Source: Bacillota bacterium
Lineage (GTDB): Bacteria; Bacillota; Clostridia; Lachnospirales; Lachnospiraceae
Direction: 5' to 3'
DNA length: 11,006 nucleotides
Assembly (NCBI GenBank): GCA_023428885.1
Contig: JAEYWQ010000121.1
Span: 1-11,006 of the forward strand
Shown one piece after another: positions 1-6,162 of the stretch; the first letter of the stretch is position 1; every line of letters starts with the position of its first letter. The translations under genes were made by a program, and so were the position numbers. A model generated the notes under the pieces. It did not search any database and was not told the DNA's origin. It saw nothing but the letters and a program-made list of their open reading frames with translations.

Positions 1-966
1 AAGGAACTTACCGTTCCTAAGATTGAACAATATTACTATGAAGTACGTCCAAAGAATAAGGTTGATGTACTTTCACGCTTAATAGATATGTATGCACCAA
101 AAAGATGTTTGGTATTCTGTAATACTAAGCGTCAGGTGGATGAATTAGTTTCCTCCTTACAAGGGAATGGATTCTTTGCAGATGGGTTGCATGGTGATTT
201 AAAGCAGCAGCAAAGAGACCGCGTTATGAACTCTTTCCGTAATGGAAAAACGGAGATTCTAGTTGCAACCGATGTTGCAGCACGTGGTATTGACGTGGAT
301 GACGTAGAAGCGGTATTTAACTATGATGTTCCTCAGGATGAAGAATATTATGTACACCGTATCGGACGTACAGGTCGTGCAGGAAGAACGGGACGTGCAT
401 TTACCTTGGTTGTAGGTAAGGAAGTATATAAGCTTCGCGATATTCAGCGTTATTGTAAGACTAAAATCAAGTTAATGCCTATTCCATCTGTGAATGATGT
501 GACAGCTGTAAAGGCAGATAAGATCTTAGAAAGAATCAATGATATCATTGAAAATGAAGACTTAACTAAGATGATTGCTATCGTTGAAGAAAAGTTAAAC
601 GAAGCAGACTATACTGCAATGGATGTATGCGCTGCCTTCTTAAAACTTGCAATGGGTGAAAATAGTAATGAAGAACAGCCAATCAGTGATGATTATGGTG
701 ATACCGGAGCAGAACAAGGCATGGTACGTTTGTTTATCAATCTTGGTAAGAACCAAAAGGTTCGCCCAGGGGATATCTTAGGTGCGATTGCAGGTGAAAC
801 TGGAATGCCAGGTAAGTTAATCGGAAGCATTGATATGTTTGATAAATATACCTTTGTGGAGGTTCCTAGAGAATATGCCCATGATGTAATTCAGATTATG
901 AAGGAATCCAAAATTAAAGGAAAATCCATCAACATTGAACCAGCAAGTAAAAAAGGTAGCCACTAA
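1..966 (+). CDS. DEAD-box ATP-dependent RNA helicase, C-terminal part (5' end outside window)
   Basis: This is the last 321 codons of a DEAD-box RNA helicase; the reading frame is open from base 1, so the N-terminal RecA domain (Q motif, Walker A, DEAD) lies off the window. Helicase domain 2 is complete. Motif IV reads CLVFCNTK, motif V ILVATDVAARGIDV and motif VI YVHRIGRTGRAGRTG. Roughly the last 80 residues (from MVRLFINLGKNQKV to INIEPA) have the pattern of the DbpA-type RNA-binding domain, an RRM-like fold that in DbpA, YxiN and DeaD/CshA-like proteins anchors the helicase to structured RNA such as rRNA. The likely role is ATP-driven RNA remodelling in the cytoplasm: ribosome assembly, mRNA turnover or cold adaptation. 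Family membership is certain. Whether it is the DeaD/CshA or the DbpA/YxiN orthologue cannot be decided without the N-terminus and a tree. It is followed by hairpins and a terminator. Confidence 0.95.
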   Translation, partial: KELTVPKIEQYYYEVRPKNKVDVLSRLIDMYAPKRCLVFCNTKRQVDELVSSLQGNGFFADGLHGDLKQQQRDRVMNSFRNGKTEILVATDVAARGIDVDDVEAVFNYDVPQDEEYYVHRIGRTGRAGRTGRAFTLVVGKEVYKLRDIQRYCKTKIKLMPIPSVNDVTAVKADKILERINDIIENEDLTKMIAIVEEKLNEADYTAMDVCAAFLKLAMGENSNEEQPISDDYGDTGAEQGMVRLFINLGKNQKVRPGDILGAIAGETGMPGKLIGSIDMFDKYTFVEVPREYAHDVIQIMKESKIKGKSINIEPASKKGSH

Positions 967-982
967 TTAGTTGTAACTAGTA

Positions 983-1089
983 TGCAAGCAAACTTGCAAG
1001 ATGAAAGCCAGGCAGACTAACTGTCCATCTGTCATCTGATTACTTTGCTTTCAGTCAAACAAGATGAGTCAGCAAGCTGCCTCACTTGT
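983..1089 (+). other. Run of three hairpins between the helicase gene and its terminator
   Basis: Three inverted repeats lie in a row just after the helicase stop codon. They are TGCAAG/CTTGCA (983-988 with 993-998), TGAAAGC/GCTTTCA (1002-1008 with 1047-1053, 38-base loop), and a compound stem ACAAG-a-TGAG-t-CAG...CTG-c-CTCA-CTTGT (1059-1089). The third ends in no T-run on either strand, so it is not a classical terminator. The stretch would be the 3' untranslated region of the helicase mRNA. It could protect or process the 3' end or be a binding site for the helicase itself, but no RNA family is recognised and the function is unknown. Confidence 0.4.
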
Positions 1090-1096
1090 CATAAAT

Positions 1097-1140
1097 AAAA
1101 AGGACCAAGAGGATGTGAATCACTCCTCTTGGTCTTTTGT
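1097..1140. terminator. Bidirectional intrinsic terminator between helicase and HAD phosphatase
   Basis: A GGACCAAGAGGA/TCCTCTTGGTCT stem (1102-1113 with 1124-1135, one G-U pair) is extended by flanking A-T pairs. The top strand continues TTTTGTTGT. The bottom strand continues from the stem into CCTTTTTATTTAT, a better T-run. It therefore serves both convergent genes, the helicase from the left and the HAD gene from the right. Confidence 0.9.
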
Positions 1141-1206
1141 TGTATTGACTAATTTACTTTGTAAGTCCTTAGCCAAGAAATATCTAAGCTAGAGCTACTC
1201 ATGAAG

Positions 1207-1899
1207 TTATCTATTATCAAACAATACCTGATATAGTTGATCTAAACTTGCGATTTCCTGAGTAATTGTTAAGCCTTTGGTGTTTGGAAGCTTCTTTGGG
1301 TTATACCAGCAAGTGTCTATCTTGGCATTGATACCTCCCTGGATATCAGAGCTTAAGCTATCTCCAATAATTAATGCTCTCGATGCATCAAATTGTGGTA
1401 TGCGTTCAAACACATATTCGAAGAATTCAACCTGGGGTTTTTGGTAACCTGTTTCTTCGGAAATAAAGATGTTCTTAAAATATGGGAATAAGCCTGAAGC
1501 ATGTAAGCGATTATATTGAGTCGAGGCCACACCGTTAGACACGATATATAAATCATAGCGGTCTTTTAAATGATCAAGAAGCTCTGTGGCTCCTGGGATA
1601 AGCATGTGACCACTTGCTAGCAGCTCTTGGTATTCTTCTTCCAAGCTTGGTCTGTCGACTTCAAACCCAATCTCAGTAAATAGCTTACGAAATCTAGTTT
1701 GTAGGATTTCATCCTTTGTAAGCTCCCCACGCTCAAAAGCAGCCCACAAGCCATGATTAATCTCATGGTACTTATTGACTAAAGTTTGGGTAAATGTTAG
1801 ATCTATACGTTCAAATAATGTTTTTAGAGCCGTTTGTTCAGATGCTTGAAAATCAAGTAAGGTATCATCAGCATCAAAAAGTAAATGTTTATATTTCAT
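1207..1899 (-). CDS. HAD-superfamily phosphatase, YjjG/YfnB type (probable 5'-nucleotidase)
   Basis: A 230-residue haloacid-dehalogenase phosphohydrolase with all four catalytic motifs. Motif I is DADDT (nucleophile Asp9, acid/base Asp11), motif II VSNG (Ser121), motif III GYQKP (Lys154) and motif IV IIGDSLSSDIQGG (Asp180, Asp185). The helical insert between motifs I and II is the C1-type cap. Length and the FDADDTLLDF opening match the YjjG/YfnB group, whose E. coli member is a pyrimidine-preferring 5'-nucleotidase also linked to clearing non-canonical nucleotides. Substrate assignment here is by family only. The start is supported by an AAGGAGG site (1908-1914) 8 bases upstream and a promoter at 1923-1951. 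It is a single-gene unit, divergent from the ABC exporter and ending at the shared terminator 1097-1140. Cytoplasmic; nothing looks broken. Confidence 0.9.
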   Translation of the reverse strand: MKYKHLLFDADDTLLDFQASEQTALKTLFERIDLTFTQTLVNKYHEINHGLWAAFERGELTKDEILQTRFRKLFTEIGFEVDRPSLEEEYQELLASGHMLIPGATELLDHLKDRYDLYIVSNGVASTQYNRLHASGLFPYFKNIFISEETGYQKPQVEFFEYVFERIPQFDASRALIIGDSLSSDIQGGINAKIDTCWYNPKKLPNTKGLTITQEIASLDQLYQVLFDNR

Positions 1900-1922
1900 T
1901 GGTAAAGCCTCCTTAAAACTTT

Positions 1923-1951
1923 ATTATAAAGAGTTTTTCTAATGTTGTCTA
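1923..1951 (-). promoter_or_regulatory. Sigma-A-type promoter of the HAD phosphatase gene
   Basis: On the bottom strand, TAGACA (1946-1951) is followed by a 17-base spacer and a perfect TATAAT (1923-1928). The Shine-Dalgarno sequence lies 8 bases past the -10 element, so the leader is very short. Confidence 0.8.
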
Positions 1952-2013
1952 TACGATAACGTGATAATTTACTTGAGAACTAATTAGGTAAGGAAGTAAC
2001 TAAGCTGCACCAC

Positions 2014-2042
2014 TTGACTGCCTTAATTTCTTGTAATAAAAT
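2014..2042 (+). promoter_or_regulatory. Sigma-A-type promoter of the ABC exporter operon
   Basis: TTGACT (2014-2019), a 17-base spacer and TAAAAT (2037-2042). Transcription would start near 2049, just before the GGAGGG site at 2055. The TTG of this -35 box is in frame with the ATPase and could be mistaken for a start codon; the promoter shows that it lies upstream of the mRNA. Confidence 0.75.
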
Positions 2043-2054
2043 GGATATGAGATT

Positions 2055-2060
2055 GGAGGG
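2055..2060 (+). promoter_or_regulatory. Ribosome binding site that fixes the ATPase start
   Basis: GGAGGG lies 4 bases before the ATG at 2065. No such site precedes the earlier in-frame TTG (2014) or the ATGs at 2041 and 2047. Confidence 0.8.
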
Positions 2061-2064
2061 TGCT

Positions 2065-2778
2065 ATGAATACATTAAACATTCAAGGGATTAAAAAGGGA
2101 TATGATTCGAAGGTGGTCTTAAGGGACATCTCATTTACCTTCGAGCAAGGGAAAATATATGCTTTATTAGGGAGAAATGGGGCGGGTAAAACTACCTTAT
2201 TTAACTGCTTAGCACAAGAAGTGAAAGCAGAAGCAGGAAGAGCAGAACTTATAGTCTCGAATCATCTAAAGAACTTAATGCCTAGTGATATCGGATATGT
2301 GTTTTCCACAGCAATATTACCGGATTTTTTAACAGGCTATGAGTTTATTCGCTTCTTTATGGATGTAAATAAAGAAAAGATCAAAGAGGAGTACACCATT
2401 GGAGACTATTTCGATATGGTGAAGATGGTGGAGGAAGATCGACATAAGCTCATTAAGGGATATTCCCATGGAATGAAGAATAAACTGCAGATGATGATGT
2501 TTATTATAGCAAAACCACCGGTGATCTTGCTGGATGAGCCGCTAACTTCACTGGATGTGGTAGTTGCTCTGGAGATGAAGCAGTTATTACGTAAGATGGC
2601 GAAAGATCATATTATTATTTTTTCTACTCATATTCTACAGTTGGCCACGGATCTTTGCGATGAAATTGTGATTCTAAACGATGGAGTATTAGAGCAGTTA
2701 GATCATTCTTTGTTAAAGGATCCACATTTTGAGGAAAAACTGATTAAAATTCTAAGTGAGGATGGTGCAAATGGTTGA
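2065..2778 (+). CDS. ABC transporter ATP-binding protein (ABC-2/exporter type)
   Basis: A 237-residue nucleotide-binding subunit, starting at the ATG with a good ribosome site. It shows Walker A GRNGAGKTT (36-44), signature YSHGMKNK (133-140, replacing LSGGQ), Walker B VILLDEP with a SLD D-loop (153-164), and the switch histidine in FSTH (His189). The YSxGMK signature is usual in ATPases of ABC-2-type exporters for drugs, lantibiotics or sodium. The Q-loop region after the Walker A domain reads IGYVFSTAILPDFLTG, with Ser/Thr where Gln is normally found. It would sit on the inner membrane face and drive the permease encoded next. The two genes overlap by 8 bases, which suggests translational coupling. 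Substrate unknown; no regulator or biosynthesis gene sits beside it. Confidence 0.92.
   Translation: MNTLNIQGIKKGYDSKVVLRDISFTFEQGKIYALLGRNGAGKTTLFNCLAQEVKAEAGRAELIVSNHLKNLMPSDIGYVFSTAILPDFLTGYEFIRFFMDVNKEKIKEEYTIGDYFDMVKMVEEDRHKLIKGYSHGMKNKLQMMMFIIAKPPVILLDEPLTSLDVVVALEMKQLLRKMAKDHIIIFSTHILQLATDLCDEIVILNDGVLEQLDHSLLKDPHFEEKLIKILSEDGANG
2757..2762 (+). promoter_or_regulatory. Ribosome binding site within the ATPase gene for the permease
   Basis: TGAGGA lies 8 bases before the ATG at 2771, inside the last ATPase codons. It favours 2771 over the in-frame GTG 2756, ATG 2762 and GTG 2765, which lack a properly spaced site. Confidence 0.55.
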
Positions 2779-4372
2779 TACACTAAAATTAACGCTTAGA
2801 ATTGAGATGTCAATGAACATTAATGGCTTGATTTATTTTCTCAAGCGTGTGCCACTGATAAAACGCTTTTTTAAAAAGGTTGGATATGAGCATAATACGG
2901 TAGCCGGAGGATTTGTAACGGTCTCAATCATTTATGAAATTATCAAGATGATATTTAAGGTAGGGGGACTTTTATTATTCGGTATTCTATTACCTTTGAT
3001 TTTCGTTAAGTATCAATATAATAATGTTCAAATTCAAGATACATACAATCATTTGTATTTATCATTTTATATTCTACTACCTTTTATCATTGATCGAATT
3101 CTTGATCCGAGTCCAAGGAAGTTTATATGCGTGAAAGTAATGAGAATGAGTGCAAAAAACTTTATGCTTGCTGACTATCTACCTCAGGACATATTAAGAT
3201 TTTTGATTGAGATCATTATGTACTATTTTGTTGCAAAAGGATTTCACCTAAATATGATTCTGGTACTACTTCTTGTTATGGCAAAACATTTTTATTCCAT
3301 TGCTTATGAAGCATTACATGTTGTACTTTATCATAGAACGAATCAATTTTTACATAAGAAAATAGCTTTTGTCAGTATCTATATGCTAGTCTTTTTGGCA
3401 GTTGGTTATACCTTTTCTCTGCTTAATCTAGTTCTTAATATACCAGACATAATTATGGTGATTATCGCAATCATGGGCATTGTAGCAGGTTTGCTTGGTG
3501 GAAACTATCTATTAAGCTATCCTTATTATGATTTGGCGTTTAACGAAGCTAATGTAATGTCAGAATTGAGTATCGACAAAGGGAGAGTTAAAGCAGAAGC
3601 TAATTTTAGGACCGTAAAATTAAATGAAAAGGATTATGTTAAAGGCGATTTGCTATCTTCAAGCTACAATCATAAATCAGGATATGAGTACCTTAACTCC
3701 ATTTTTTTTGAACGGCATAGAAGAGTCTTGCTCCGTCCGATTATAAGGCAACTTGTTATCATCGCTGTCATATTGATTGCTTGTATTGTTACAGTGTTGC
3801 TTTCTAAAGAAGCGAAAGCCGGGTTCGTGGAGGGGATATTAGCACAGTTCCCGGCAGTGATATTTATAAGTTATATGATGTCTACTGGGCCGAAAGCTAC
3901 GAAGGCAATGTTTTATAATTGTGATATTAGCTTATTGCGATATGGCTTTTACCGTGAGAATGGAGCTGTTTTAACTACATTTACCTTAAGAGCGAAAAAA
4001 GTTATTGGTTCTAACCTAATACCAGCAGCGTTTATCTCAGTAGGATTATATATACTTGAGTTACTTACAGGAGCTAGCGGGCAAAAATTATTGCCGGTAG
4101 CATTATTAGTAATAACGATGACAATCTTTTTCTCGGTTCACAATATGGTACTATATTATCTGCTTCAACCATATTCCACTGATTTAAGTGTGAAGAGTCC
4201 ACTATTTACCGTGATCAATGCGATTACTTATATACTCAGCTATCTCTGTTTACAAATGAAAACTGCTCCTGAGAACTTCTTATTCTATACAGTTCTTGGA
4301 ACAGCCATTTACATAGTAATAGCCCTGATCATGGTTTATAAGTTTGCACCAAGGACTTTTACGATCAAATAG
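2771..4372 (+). CDS. Polytopic membrane protein, probable ABC exporter permease
   Basis: About 533 residues with roughly twelve hydrophobic helices in two blocks. The first block is at about 62-80, 95-111, 139-156, 160-175, 197-223 and 226-249. The second is at about 324-344, 353-370, 412-431, 439-465, 480-495 and 503-523. A charged loop of about 75 residues (250-323), probably cytoplasmic, separates the blocks, and an amphipathic basic N-terminus (25-37, VPLIKRFFKK) precedes the first helix. This 6+6 plan fits a fused pair of ABC-2-like permease halves. The partner ATPase gene overlaps it by 8 bases in the same operon, so a membrane exporter of unknown cargo is the natural reading. I do not recognise a named family or substrate-binding motif; the permease role rests on topology and context. 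If translation begins at GTG 2756 it would be 538 residues. A strong hairpin follows. Confidence 0.8.
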   Translation: MVDTLKLTLRIEMSMNINGLIYFLKRVPLIKRFFKKVGYEHNTVAGGFVTVSIIYEIIKMIFKVGGLLLFGILLPLIFVKYQYNNVQIQDTYNHLYLSFYILLPFIIDRILDPSPRKFICVKVMRMSAKNFMLADYLPQDILRFLIEIIMYYFVAKGFHLNMILVLLLVMAKHFYSIAYEALHVVLYHRTNQFLHKKIAFVSIYMLVFLAVGYTFSLLNLVLNIPDIIMVIIAIMGIVAGLLGGNYLLSYPYYDLAFNEANVMSELSIDKGRVKAEANFRTVKLNEKDYVKGDLLSSSYNHKSGYEYLNSIFFERHRRVLLRPIIRQLVIIAVILIACIVTVLLSKEAKAGFVEGILAQFPAVIFISYMMSTGPKATKAMFYNCDISLLRYGFYRENGAVLTTFTLRAKKVIGSNLIPAAFISVGLYILELLTGASGQKLLPVALLVITMTIFFSVHNMVLYYLLQPYSTDLSVKSPLFTVINAITYILSYLCLQMKTAPENFLFYTVLGTAIYIVIALIMVYKFAPRTFTIK

Positions 4373-4403
4373 AAGGTCCGACAAGTAATGTGAAATATGC
4401 AAA

Positions 4404-4435
4404 AGAAATCGGTTCCCGGGGAGGAACCGATTTCT
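4404..4435. terminator. Hairpin terminator between the ABC permease and rubrerythrin genes
   Basis: A perfect 13-bp stem AGAAATCGGTTCC/GGAACCGATTTCT (4404-4416 with 4423-4435) with a 6-base loop. On the bottom strand the stem runs into TTTCTTTTGC, so it ends the rubrerythrin transcript well. On the top strand the only T's are within the stem, so it is weaker for the permease gene. Confidence 0.8.
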
Positions 4436-4504
4436 GAGAAGGGAATTCTATGGGCAAGTACATCTAGCTAGGGGTTGCTGGATATACCCAAGATAATATC
4501 AAAT

Positions 4505-5050
4505 TTATTTACCAAAATATCTGTTAAGTAGGCCTTCAAATGCTTTTCCGTGTCTAGCTTCATCTCTAGCCATCTCATGTACAGTATCGTGAATTGCATC
4601 AAGATTAGCCGCTTTCGCACGTTTAGCAAGATCAAATTTGCCAGAAGTAGCACCATTCTCAGCGTCAACTCTTAACTCGAGATTCTTCTTTGTGCTGTTT
4701 GTAATTACTTCTCCAAGTAACTCAGCAAATTTTGCAGCGTGTTCTGCTTCTTCATAAGCAGCTTTTTCATAATAGAGACCAATCTCAGGATAACCCTCAC
4801 GATGTGCTACACGTGCCATTGCTAAATACATACCAACTTCTGTACATTCACCTGTAAAATTATCTCTTAAGTCTTTTAAAATGTCTTCGCTAACTCCCTG
4901 AGCTACACCAACAACATGCTCTGCCGCCCATGAACGTTCACCAGACTGCTCAGTAAATTTTTCTGGACCAGCCTTGCAAATTGGACAGGCATCTGGTGCC
5001 TCATTTCCTTCATGAACATAACCACATACAGAACAGACATACTTCTTCAT
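4505..5050 (-). CDS. Reverse rubrerythrin (N-terminal rubredoxin domain, C-terminal diiron domain)
   Basis: A 181-residue rubrerythrin with reversed domain order. The rubredoxin FeS4 site comes first (Cys6-x2-Cys9 and Cys22-x2-Cys25), then a four-helix ferritin-like domain. Likely diiron ligands are in GECTEVG (Glu68/Glu71), EEAEHA (Glu100, Glu103, His104), DAENGA (Glu131) and DEARHG (Glu164, His167). In ordinary rubrerythrins the rubredoxin domain is C-terminal. The reverse form is known from Clostridium acetobutylicum, where it is the terminal peroxidase that reduces H2O2 (and, with partners, O2) to water using NADH-derived electrons and is PerR-controlled. The ATG has AAGGAG (5060-5065) 9 bases upstream. 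perR lies immediately upstream on the same strand with no clear terminator between, but this gene has its own promoter with a palindromic operator. Cytoplasmic; intact. Confidence 0.93.
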   Translation of the reverse strand: MKKYVCSVCGYVHEGNEAPDACPICKAGPEKFTEQSGERSWAAEHVVGVAQGVSEDILKDLRDNFTGECTEVGMYLAMARVAHREGYPEIGLYYEKAAYEEAEHAAKFAELLGEVITNSTKKNLELRVDAENGATSGKFDLAKRAKAANLDAIHDTVHEMARDEARHGKAFEGLLNRYFGK

Positions 5051-5150
5051 AACAATAATCTCCTTTTGCTTACATTAGTTTTCATTTTGATTTGAGTTTG
5101 ATTTCATTTGAGAATGTGCAATAGACTTGAGGTATCTATGCGTTAGTAAT

Positions 5151-5163
5151 AGTAATCATTACT
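5151..5163. promoter_or_regulatory. Perfect 6-1-6 palindrome, probable PerR/Fur-family operator of rubrerythrin
   Basis: AGTAATCATTACT is a perfect inverted repeat with a single central base, the architecture of Fur-family boxes (the B. subtilis PerR box is TTATAATnATTATAA). It starts about 10 bases downstream of the -10 element, covering about +3 to +15, where a bound repressor would block initiation. Extra AGTAAT half-sites adjoin it at 5145-5150 and, in the promoter spacer, at 5183-5188 (bottom strand). Assignment to the neighbouring PerR is inference. Confidence 0.65.
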
Positions 5164-5172
5164 GATATTGAT

Positions 5173-5201
5173 ATGATATTACATTACTGCAAGATTGTCA
5201 A
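5173..5201 (-). promoter_or_regulatory. Promoter of the rubrerythrin gene
   Basis: On the bottom strand, perfect TTGACA (5196-5201), a 17-base spacer and TATCAT (5173-5178). Predicted start near 5166, giving a leader of about 115 bases before the ATG. Confidence 0.85.
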
Positions 5202-5257
5202 TACCTTTTTGGCATTTATTCTCATATTTACAGTACAAGCATTTCCTTGATTAGAAT

Positions 5258-5647
5258 TTACTTACTTTCTTTACATTGTTCGCACAAACCAGTGAAGTAA
5301 ACAGAGTGACTCTCAATACTTCCGTCGAAGTTAGCATTGGCCAGGGTATTAATATGATCGAGGCTCGGTAATTCTAAGTCAAATACACGTTTGCAATTGC
5401 GACAGAGGAAATGATAGTGAGGGGTACAAAGTGCATCAAAATGATCTAAACCATCACCGCACTCCACTTTAATGGCTTCCTTTTGTTCGACTAAAAGATT
5501 TAGATTACGGTACACCGTACCAAGACTTATATTGGGAAATGTCTTACGAACATGAATATAAACGGTATCAGCTGTTGGATGTTCCCTAGTGCTCGCTAGG
5601 TATGCTTTGATGGATTCTCGCTGGCGGCTGTACTTAAGTGCTGTCAT
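5258..5647 (-). CDS. perR: Fur-family peroxide-sensing repressor PerR
   Basis: A 129-residue Fur-family metalloregulator: N-terminal winged helix (recognition helix around SLGTVYRNLNLL, 41-52) and a C-terminal dimerisation domain. Structural zinc is held by Cys82-x2-Cys85 and Cys122-x2-Cys125. All five positions of the PerR regulatory metal site can be placed against B. subtilis PerR: His23 (=H37, in HPTAD), Asp71 (=D85, in HFD), His77 and His79 (=H91, H93, in HYH) and Asp90 (=D104). Aspartate rather than glutamate at the last position favours PerR over Fur or Zur. With Fe(II) it would repress peroxide-defence genes until H2O2 oxidises the metal-site histidines. The target is probably the reverse rubrerythrin just downstream, and perhaps itself. 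Start chosen for AAAGGAG (5654-5660) upstream. Confidence 0.9.
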   Translation of the reverse strand: MTALKYSRQRESIKAYLASTREHPTADTVYIHVRKTFPNISLGTVYRNLNLLVEQKEAIKVECGDGLDHFDALCTPHYHFLCRNCKRVFDLELPSLDHINTLANANFDGSIESHSVYFTGLCEQCKESK

Positions 5648-5696
5648 AGGGGTCTCCTTTCATAGAATATCATATATAAAAACAGTAACTATTCTT

Positions 5697-5725
5697 AGTA
5701 TAAAGCAAGCGCATAAATATGTCAA
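5697..5725 (-). promoter_or_regulatory. Promoter of perR
   Basis: On the bottom strand, perfect TTGACA (5720-5725), a 17-base spacer and TATACT (5697-5702). An imperfect copy of the rubrerythrin operator lies just downstream at 5684-5696, suggesting autoregulation. Confidence 0.85.
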
Positions 5726-5770
5726 TAAATTGTTTGAAAGGAAAAAAGTGTGTTAGTTGATTATCCATGT

Positions 5771-5803
5771 AAAAAGGCTGTTACACTTAAAAGTGTACAG
5801 CCT
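5771..5803 (-). terminator. Intrinsic terminator of the Veg-family gene
   Basis: Stem AGGCTGT-t-ACACT/AGTGT-ACAGCCT (5775-5787 with 5792-5803, one bulged T, loop TAAA). On the bottom strand it is followed by TTTTT (5771-5775 complement). It ends the gene at 5849-6091 and separates it from perR. Confidence 0.85.
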
Positions 5804-5848
5804 ATAATGTTTGCTTTTGCAGATCAATCATCTGTTTATAATAATTGG

Positions 5849-6091
5849 TTAACATAAAACAAGTTCAACTTCTTTGGTAAGCACATCTGTGTAACTAAAT
5901 GACATAGTTTTCACCGAATCGGTTAAGCTATCTTCTAACTCAATTAAGAAAACACATGGATAGGTTTGAGAAATTATTCCCTCGGCTATATCCACCTTGT
6001 TTCGTCCTTTGTTTGCTTTAATCTTAACTTTTTTTCCTACGTTTCTAACTACATCGTTTCTAACTTTACACATGTTTTCTGGTTGCTTCAT
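5849..6091 (-). CDS. Veg family protein
   Basis: An 80-residue protein, reading from the ATG preceded by AGGAG (6099-6103) 7 bases upstream. An upstream in-frame ATG at 6136 would add 15 residues but has no ribosome site and lies inside the proposed promoter. The core matches Veg of Bacillus and Clostridia: NVGKKVKIKANKGRNK, then an EGII...TYPCVFLIEL strand pair and SYTDVLTKEVEL near the end. Compare B. subtilis Veg (KANGGRRK, TYPSVFVIQL, SYADVLTETVEL, recalled from memory). Veg is a small basic SH3-like-fold protein, abundant in Gram-positives, that stimulates biofilm matrix genes in B. subtilis; its biochemical activity is unsettled. In many genomes veg sits near ispE or ksgA. Here it is a lone unit with its own terminator. 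The N-terminus is shorter and less typical than usual, with two Cys (Cys8 and the C-terminal Cys). Confidence 0.85.
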   Translation of the reverse strand: MKQPENMCKVRNDVVRNVGKKVKIKANKGRNKVDIAEGIISQTYPCVFLIELEDSLTDSVKTMSFSYTDVLTKEVELVLC

Positions 6092-6098
6092 TATTATA

Positions 6099-6103
6099 CT
6101 CCT
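6099..6103 (-). promoter_or_regulatory. Ribosome binding site that fixes the Veg start
   Basis: AGGAG on the bottom strand, 7 bases before the ATG at 6091. It supports the 80-residue form over the 95-residue form. Confidence 0.75.
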
Positions 6104-6134
6104 ATCTGCAGTACTGTGCGTCCAAATAACTGAC

Positions 6135-6162
6135 ATATTACATGCTCGTTTTATTTTGTCTG
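6135..6162 (-). promoter_or_regulatory. Possible promoter of the Veg gene
   Basis: On the bottom strand, CAGACA (6157-6162), a 16-base spacer and TAATAT (6135-6140). Reasonable but not near-consensus. It is well placed for a leader of about 40 bases. Confidence 0.4.

Noticed and set aside
4468..4668. Open frame overlapping the end of the rubrerythrin gene in another frame on the same strand
   Set aside because: The rubrerythrin frame has all metal ligands; this one has no motif and no ribosome site.
6092..6136. 15-residue N-terminal extension of Veg from an ATG at 6136
   Set aside because: No ribosome site before it, it overlaps the likely promoter, and AGGAG fixes the start at 6091.
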